DNA from: Cavenderia fasciculata
Taxonomy: Eukaryota; Evosea; Eumycetozoa; Acytosteliales; Cavenderiaceae
Reading direction: 5' to 3'
NCBI RefSeq assembly: GCF_000203815.1
Contig: NW_004457624.1
Location: forward strand, 2,356,001-2,420,000
DNA: 64,000 nt
Part shown: piece after piece, positions 57,070 to 64,000 of the stretch
Layout of the letters: each line of letters opens with the position of its first letter
Position numbering within the stretch: position 1 is the first letter of the stretch
Translations under genes and position numbers: made by a program
Notes under the pieces: generated by a model
Seen by the model: the letters and a program-made list of their open reading frames with translations, nothing else
Told to the model about the DNA's origin: nothing
Databases searched by the model: none

Positions 57070-59945
57070 TTAAGGTTTTTGAGTAACATCATGTAATCTT
57101 AATTCTTCTAATGATAGGTTTTTTTGTTCAATATTTGATGCTACAATGGTTGGTTCTGATTGAAAAGTACAGACTGGTGGTGGTTGTCCAAACGCACCTG
57201 TTGCTCCGGTTGGTGGTTGTCCAAATGCACCGGTGGATGCGGGAACAGTACTAAATGCAAATCCCGTAGATGGGACGGGGGTTGTGGTTGGTTGAGTTGA
57301 TCCAAATGGAGAAGCTGGTGCTCCAAATAGCCCACTAGTGGTTGGTTGACTAGTGGCAGGGACAGTACCTGTTACAACGGCAGAGGGGTTTGGCGCACCA
57401 AAGAGTCCACCACCACCAGTGGTTGGTTGACTACTTCCAAATGCTGATGCAGAAGCAGGGGCTCCACCAAATGTAGATGTAGTGGCGGGAGCAGAACTTC
57501 CAAATAGTCCACCACTAGTGGTTGGTTGACTACTTCCAAATGCTGATGCAGAAGCAGGGGCTCCACCAAACGTAGATGTAGTAGTGGCAGGAGCAGAACT
57601 TCCAAATAGTCCACCACTAGAAGGGGCTGCTGTTGCATGTCCAAATGCAGGGGCAGCGGATGCATGTCCAAATGGTGAAGATGAATAAGTGGCATATCCT
57701 ACATTTGGTTGTATATATGGGCCAAATGATGGGGTAAGTCCAAATCCTTGTTGTTGTGGTTGTTGTTGTTGTTGTTGTACTACTTCATTATTAGATGCAG
57801 ACGATGTTTGTACAAATGTTTGTGTTTTCTGTTGACCAAATAGTGATCCATGGTTTTGGTTGTTGAAGTTGTTGTTGCCACCAAATGGTTGATGAGAATT
57901 TGGCATATATAAATGTTTAAAGCATTCATATAAAACATCTTGATCTTCTTTATTGTCAACATTGACTTTAGAGATTTCCTATAATTAACAAAAAAAAAGA
58001 TATTAATAAATCAAATATATATGTTGATTGATTTCTCTATACATACAAATTCATCTCTATTTTCTTGATTGACAGCACCAAATACTCTTTCCATAAATTT
58101 GAAAGATGAAAGGTCGATTTGGTGTCTAATACTTTTAGTTCCAGTTCTTACACCTTTAAAGGTGAGTGTTTTACTCTCGAGTTGAGGGAGCTCAATGAGA
58201 TAGAGTGAGTTGTTTGGGTTGAGCTTGGTGGCATTGTTGGTGGTTAGGTCCAAGATACCTTCGACGAGTGTGTGATGACACTCGTGTGGTAGGACGGTGA
58301 GCGAGTTTCTAAGGACGATAGAGTAGTCTGTGTTTGTGAGGTTGGCAAAGAGGAATGAAACAGATACATTGGCTTCGAGTGAGAGGGATGTCACCATCTT
58401 GCTATAGGTGAGACGAGGAATACGAATGGGTGAGATGGAGCTTGTCTTTTTGACATAGAGATCTGGCTTTAGGACAAGAGATGATCCAATAACTGGTGGA
58501 CAATACACAATGACATGTTCATTTGGTTCACATAATGCAAGAGTGTGACCCAATGCATTGCTACCTTCAACTACAATTGGACCAGTTGGAATACATTTGT
58601 TGGATATATTCTTCAACAAAAATGCTTGGTAGTCTAGTTTCATGTCAGTATAAACCATCACCTTTTTAACATCAGTTTCAAATCGAATGATTTCATTCTT
58701 TGTTTGTTCCAAATATCCACCAATAAAATCATCTACTTTGTACATCTTATCTTGAATTAAAAACACTAAATATTATAATAATAATAATAGAATAAATTGT
58801 TAATATATTTCATAAATGTTTAAAGAGGAAATAATAATAATAATTTATAACATACTTAATTTAATAGGATAATCAATCTTTTCGATACAATCCCAAATGA
58901 TATAGGTGATCAAGTGAAGAGAGTAACGGTCTTGTTCTTCTTCAGCACCTTTGAGTGTTTTAAAACCAATTTGATGTCTTACACGAAGATTTGGATCTTT
59001 TAGGATAAAGTAGGTAACTTCAATATCTCTACTCCCATTTCCAAAAATTGTAATCAATGTTGATGTTGGACTCAACTATAAATATCACATTTAAAATAAT
59101 AGTTATAGAATAGAATAGAATAGATTAGTTAAAAAGTAATAATTATAATAAATACTCGTTTTTAATGGGAACTGTATACATACATTATCACCTTTTAAAT
59201 AAGAGAGTGAATGAACATCATTCATATTTACAATCTCGATAGAATCTTTGGTTTCAATGGTGAGTTGATTATTATTGGTATTCTTTGCAATACAAACTCC
59301 CTCAAAGGATCTATCCTTGTGGAGAGTGACGACTAGTGGTCTGTTTAAATATACATTTTGTTGGTTGGCACCACCAAATCCTGCAACTGCTTGAGTAGTG
59401 ACCGATGGAGCCATCAAAGATGGATCAGATCCAGAAATCAAAGGTGGTTTGGTTTGAAGTGGATCAATGACAATGAATGGTTGATTGAAATCAGTATTTG
59501 GAATTTCAAGTTTCGTTGTTCCATTGATCGATATTTTTCTAGAAATTAACAAACAAACAAAAAAAAAGAAGTATAAGTATATTTCAAAATGTTAATGTTG
59601 GGTTCATCATCATCATCATCATCATCATATTCAATCATCAATATTAATCTTAGATTGACCAAGTTATCCAGAAGAAGAAGAACATTGTGTGACCTGAATG
59701 AAATGTTAACAGAGTCCTTCCATTAATCCCTATCCATCCCACCACCAACCCCACCTCATTAATAACAAAGTAGGACACTCTCTAGGGAGCTCTTAATGAA
59801 TGAATGTACATTGATTTGATTGATAGATAGATAGATTAGACCATCAACATGCACGCGTTGATCAAAAAGGTTACCTTGTGATTTTGATTTTTTGTTTATC
59901 ATAACATATGACTCTTGTGATTTGAGGTACTGTTATTCCGACCAT
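57070..59945 (-). CDS. DUF4139-like protein with C-terminal GLFG/FG repeats (copy 1)
   Basis: Minus-strand exons are 59945-59875, 59538-59184, 59075-58856, 58765-58047 and 57978-57070, giving 757 residues. The first 550 residues form a beta-rich region: ITRVICYDKQKIKITRKI, RPLVVTLHKDRSFEGV, DSIEIVNMNDVHSLSYLKG and DIEVTYFILKDPNLRVRHQI. This order resembles bacterial and eukaryotic DUF4140/DUF4139 (MuiA-like) proteins (inference). The last 230 residues are low-complexity FG repeats (LFGSSAPA, AFGSSQPTT, SPFGSTQPT) like nucleoporins, closed by a conserved box SLEELRLHDVTQKP. FG repeats could place it at nuclear pores or drive condensation, but no known nucleoporin fold is seen. It is a tandem duplicate of the gene upstream (60379-63028). 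Confidence 0.75.
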
Positions 59946-60378
59946 TGTTAAATAGATATAGCAGATAAAAGATTAATAAAAGAGGGGTACAAGTAAAGTA
60001 ATAACAATAGTTTAAAAAGTTTGTGATTGAATGATCAACAAATGGAAGGAGCTGTTTTTATAGATAAATATCTGGTTCAACTAACTTTTCATTTAATTTT
60101 TTAATGAGTACTTTCGAACTTTCCCTCTCTCAAAAAAATTGAACCAAAAAAGAATGAAGAACTTGTTGTTTTGGTATTGTTATTTTGTCTTTGTCGAACT
60201 TTCACTTTAAAGTTGAGAGAGATCAGAACCTCGAGTAGTTTCTGAATATGTTTAACTAGTTTCAAAACAACAACAAAAATAGAAAAGAAAAACTTAGGGT
60301 AAAATTGTACAAAGACAATAATATTATTATTAACAATAGGTTTATTTATTTATTTATTTCTATGATTTCTAGACTTGT
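59946..60378. other. Spacer between the two DUF4139-like/FG genes
   Basis: This 433 bp stretch contains AT-rich DNA with short C/T runs (60117-60130). It must contain the promoter of copy 1 and the 3' end of copy 2. No gene seen. Confidence 0.5.
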
Positions 60379-63028
60379 CTAAGGTTTTGGGGTAACATTA
60401 ACATCACGTAATCTTAATTCTTCAAATGATAGATTTTGAAGTTCAATTTTTGATCCGACAATTTCGGGATTGGCCCAGCTAGCCCCAAACAGTCCACCGG
60501 TGGTTGGTTTACTGGTTCCAAACAGTCCACCGGTGGTTGGTTGACTGGCTCCAAATAGTCCACCACCAGTGGTTGGTTTACTGGTTCCAAACAGTCCACC
60601 AGTGGTTGGTTGACCGGCTCCAAAGAGTCCACCGATAGTTGGTTGACTACCTCCAAGTGTTGATGATGCAGAGACTGGTGCTCCAAAAAGTGCCCTACTA
60701 GTGGCACAACCAAATAATCCTCCTATAGTAGAGGGGACAGTGGTTGTGGGTTGGCTCGCTCCAAACAGTCCACCCGTCGAGGGGACAGTGGTTGTGGTTG
60801 GTTGACTACCTCCAAATAGTCCACCGCCACTGGAAGGGACAGAACTTGCACCAAAGAGTCCACCGCCACTGGATGGGACAGCACCTGTTACACCTCCAGA
60901 GGAATTTGCGCCAAAGAGGAGTCCTCCCCCTCCTCCACTTCCAAACCCTACGTTTTGTGGTTGTACAACACCTTCATTATTTGATGACATATGTACAAAG
61001 GTTTGGGTTTTCTGTTGACCAAATTTTGGAGATGAATTATTGTTCCATAATGCTTGTTGGGGAGGATTGGTTATGTAATGTTTAAAACATTCGTATAAAA
61101 CATCTTGATCTTCTTTATTGTCTACATTGACATTGGTAGTTTCCTTTGTACAAGAGTGATTGAGATGAAAATTAATAATAATTCAAGTTGGTAGATATAA
61201 TATTAGATTTGCAATGCAAATACTTTGATATTATATACTTACAAATTCATCTCTATTTTCTTGATTGACAGCACCAAATACTCTTTCCATAAATTTAAAT
61301 GATGAAAGGTCGATTTGCTGTCTAACAATTTTAGTTCCAATTCTTACACCTTTAAATGTGAGTGTTTTGTTCTCGGTACGAGGGAGTTCGATGAGATAGA
61401 ATGAGTTGAGTTGGTTACTGAGCTTGGTGGCATTGTTTGTTGATAGTTCCATGGCGCCAATGTAGAGCATCTGGTGGCACTCTTGTGGTAGAGCAGAGAG
61501 ATGGTTGCGAAGTACAATAGAGTAGTCTGACGCTGTGAGGTTGTCAAAGAGGAATGAAACAGAGACGTTGGCTTCAAGTGAGAGGGATGTCACCATCTTG
61601 CTATAGGTGAGACGAGGAATACGAATGGGTGAGATGGAGCTTGTCTTTTTGACATAGAGATCTGGCTTTAGGACAAGAGATGATCCAATAACTGGTGGAC
61701 AATACACAATGACATGTTCATTTGGTTCACATAATTCGAGTAGGTATTCCCCATCATTATAATGGCTCTCCTCAACTACAATTGGACCAGTTGGAATACA
61801 TTTGCTTGATATATTCTTTAACAAAAATGCTTGGTAGTCTAGTTTCATGTCAGTATAGACTATCACCTTTTTAACGTCTGTTTCAAATCGAATGATTTCA
61901 TTCTTTGTTTGTTCCAAATATCCACCAATAAAACCATTAATCTTGTAAGTTTTTTGATTAATTATAAATCCTTTTTAAAAAAATATTAATACAAATGAAA
62001 AAGAAAAAGAAAAAATAGATAGGAATTATAATAACATACTTAATTTAATAGGATAATCAATCTTTTCGATACAATTCCAAATGACATGGGTGATCAAATG
62101 AAGAGAATAACGTTCTATATTGGCACCATAGATTGTTTTGAAACCAATTTGATGTTTTACACGAAGATTTGGATCTTTCAAGATAAAGTATGAAACTTCA
62201 ATATCTCTATTTCCATTTCCAAAAATGGTAATCAATGTTGATGTTGGACTCAACTATAAATAACATTTAAAATAATAGATTGGATTAATTACAATAATAA
62301 ATATATAAATAAATACAGATTTAATGGGGAATATACACACATTATCACCTTTTAAATAAGAGATTGAATAAACATCGTTCATGTTTACAATCTCGATGGT
62401 ATCCTTGGTTTCAACGGTGAACTGAGTATTATTGGTATTCTTTGCAATACAAACTCCTTCAAAGGATCTATTCTTGTTGAGAGTGACGACTAGTGGTTTG
62501 TTTAAATATACATTAAGTTGGTTGGCACCACCAAATCCTGCAACTGCTTGAGGTGTGACCGATGGAGCCATCAAAGATGGATCAGATCCAGAAATCAGAG
62601 GTGGCTTGGTTTGAAGTGGATCAATGACAATGAATGGTTGATTGAAATCAGTATTTGGAATTTCAAGTTTCGTTGTTCCATTGATCGATATTTTTCTAGA
62701 AATTAGCAAACAAACAAACAAACAAAAAAAGAAATAAAAAAAAAAAAGATAAGAAAGAAAAGTTTTAGTTTTAGTTTTAGTAAAACATCAAGATTAATAT
62801 TATATATATTAATATTATATATATTGACCAAGCTGCGCCCAAAGTTAACAAGGTTCTCCCTCTCTCCATCCCTTCCAACACCCTCATTATATCTCTCCTC
62901 CTATCGATCGATAGATGACTGTCACGTGATCATGATCTATTGATTGAAAAAGGTTACCTTGTGATTTTGATTTTTTGTTTATCGTAACATATTATTCTTG
63001 AGATTTGAGGTACTGTTATTCCGACCAT
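60379..63028 (-). CDS. DUF4139-like protein with C-terminal GLFG/FG repeats (copy 2)
   Basis: Minus-strand exons are 63028-62958, 62695-62341, 62253-62040, 61970-61243 and 61143-60379, giving 710 residues. Exon number, phases and the lengths of exons 1 and 2 are identical to copy 1. The donor after exon 2 is GTGTGT here (GTATGT in copy 1). The beta-rich N-terminal region is highly similar, including RPLVVTL/KPLVVTL and LSPTSTLITIFGNG. The C-terminal repeat region differs and is a more regular GLFG series (GGLFGASQPTT, GGLFGTSKPTT), ending in the same box (SFEELRLRDVNVTPKP). Position 61577-61735 is identical over 159 bp to 58378-58536. Function as for copy 1. Confidence 0.75.
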
Positions 63029-64000
63029 CTTTAATAGATATAGAATATATTAATTAAAAGAGCAAGTTTAGTTGTATAATTAGAGTTTGAATAATAATAA
63101 AAATAACTAGCTCCAAAAATGAATGAAGTTAATGTTAATATGGGTTCGGGGGTGACTGGAAATTAATTTAATAATTAAATTTTTCATAGCAGTGTTGCGC
63201 ACAGCTGTTGCTGATCCCTTGCCAAGAAACCCCTTTAGTAAAATCATGGTCGAACTTCACTATCAGAGATAGATCGATTATTTCTTTTTATTTTATTTAT
63301 TGTCTGAGATGCATCCTACCACTCCTCTTTTCATGATCAATTTTATACACAACTTTTTATTATTGTGTCTCTCTCTCTGCACACTAGATGTTTGAATCAT
63401 TATTTCCTTTTATCGAAATTTCGCAAATCGACGAATACGGAATTCGTAATTCAGAACGCCCTTCTAAAAAATAAATTAATCGATTAAAATTTTATGGTTG
63501 TCTAATTAGGTGTCTAATGTGATCTAAAAAGTAATTATTATTATTATTAATAAGAATAATTGTTTGTTGTTGTCTTGTATATTCGATTAGGTTAATGATA
63601 AAAGGAAGATCTTCTTGAGGTTTTCTATTTCATTCCTATATCTATCTATCAATCAGTCAGCCACAATCAATCAATCAAGCAATTACATTACCAATATTTA
63701 TTTATTTATTTATTTTAAAGACAGAGTAGATTTGATTTGTAGAGTAGAATAGACACACCTTAATAATCACACACACAACCAACTCACACCACACACACAT
63801 ACATACATACATACATACATACACTGTCGTTCAATTTAAAAGAAGAGTGTAGAATCAAAAACAAACAAAAGAGAACAACACAGACAAGACACATATAGAT
63901 AGAGGAGATATATATTTATATAAAATCTATTCTTATTCTAAATTTAATTACTTTAAAAGTGCTCGAGAAACAAACAAATAATTAAAACCTTACACACTTA
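63029..64000. other. Spacer at the window end
   Basis: This 972 bp stretch begins with the promoter of the copy 2 FG gene. It contains CAAT-type repeats (63663-63685), CA and CATA repeats (63770-63825) and AT-rich DNA. No coding frame with family resemblance is seen; the far end may be the leader of a plus-strand gene beyond the window. Confidence 0.45.

Noticed and set aside
57372-57695. Leu/His/Pro-rich minus-strand frame
   Set aside because: It is an alternative frame of the FG-repeat coding region and reflects its DNA periodicity.
57070-63028. Possibility that the FG-repeat pair are Nup54/58/98-type nucleoporins
   Set aside because: The folded part lacks the coiled-coil or autoproteolytic domain of those nucleoporins, so the name was not applied despite the GLFG repeats.
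63770-63825. CA/CATA repeats as possible telomere-like sequence
   Set aside because: They are ordinary microsatellites with no G-rich telomeric pattern, and gene density next to them is normal.

Overview
The window is nuclear DNA of a dictyostelid social amoeba. The evidence is AT-rich spacers, many short AT-rich introns (GTAAGT/GTATGT to TAG), Asn/Gln/Thr/Ser homopolymer tracts, dense genes on both strands, and families typical of or restricted to dictyostelids: FNIP repeats, EGF/IPT surface proteins, and F-box/LRR families. Coding regions are less homopolymer-rich than in Dictyostelium discoideum, so a species from another group (for example a Cavenderia- or Heterostelium-like lineage) is a reasonable guess but not proven. 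I saw no tRNA, rRNA, CRISPR array, LTR element, virus-like element or DNA transposon.

Layout. 1-12.7 kb holds housekeeping genes: the 3' part of an EGF/IPT adhesion-type receptor, DGAT2, an Mss4-like Rab factor, V-ATPase subunit G, a JmjC/cupin hydroxylase, a kelch protein and cytosolic Met-tRNA synthetase. 13.0-28.7 kb is the accessory core. It contains three related genes built from zinc finger/B-box plus P-loop GTPase-like modules. One carries RING plus an apparently active patatin phospholipase. A second encodes about 2,240 residues and combines three zinc-finger/P-loop units, RING, a catalytically dead patatin, FNIP repeats and a kinase-like domain. A KDM5-like demethylase sits between them. 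28.7-39.5 kb is again conserved: APC10, a CCHC zinc-knuckle protein, an Rpr2/UPF0711-like RNase P/MRP protein, a BAR-SH3 protein, a PAP2/FIT-like membrane protein, PIG-M and a seven-TM protein. 40-49 kb carries an orphan gene, a vWA plus P-loop gene, two F-box/LRR genes and a decayed copy. A 4.5 kb gene-poor stretch full of simple repeats follows. 53.3-63 kb carries an RGS protein, TMEM19, CIAO2B, and a tandem pair of genes joining a DUF4139-like region to GLFG repeats.

The most notable system is the NTPase-RING-patatin cluster. Sensor or switch-like NTPase modules coupled to a ubiquitin-ligase-type RING and a lipase recall intracellular immune or membrane-surveillance proteins of fungi, plants and bacteria. 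An active lipase lies beside a large relative whose lipase and kinase sites are both degraded. Its role is inference from architecture only.

Two conserved genes (Mss4-like and Rpr2-like) show reading-frame conflicts at A homopolymers, which suggests homopolymer errors in the assembly.
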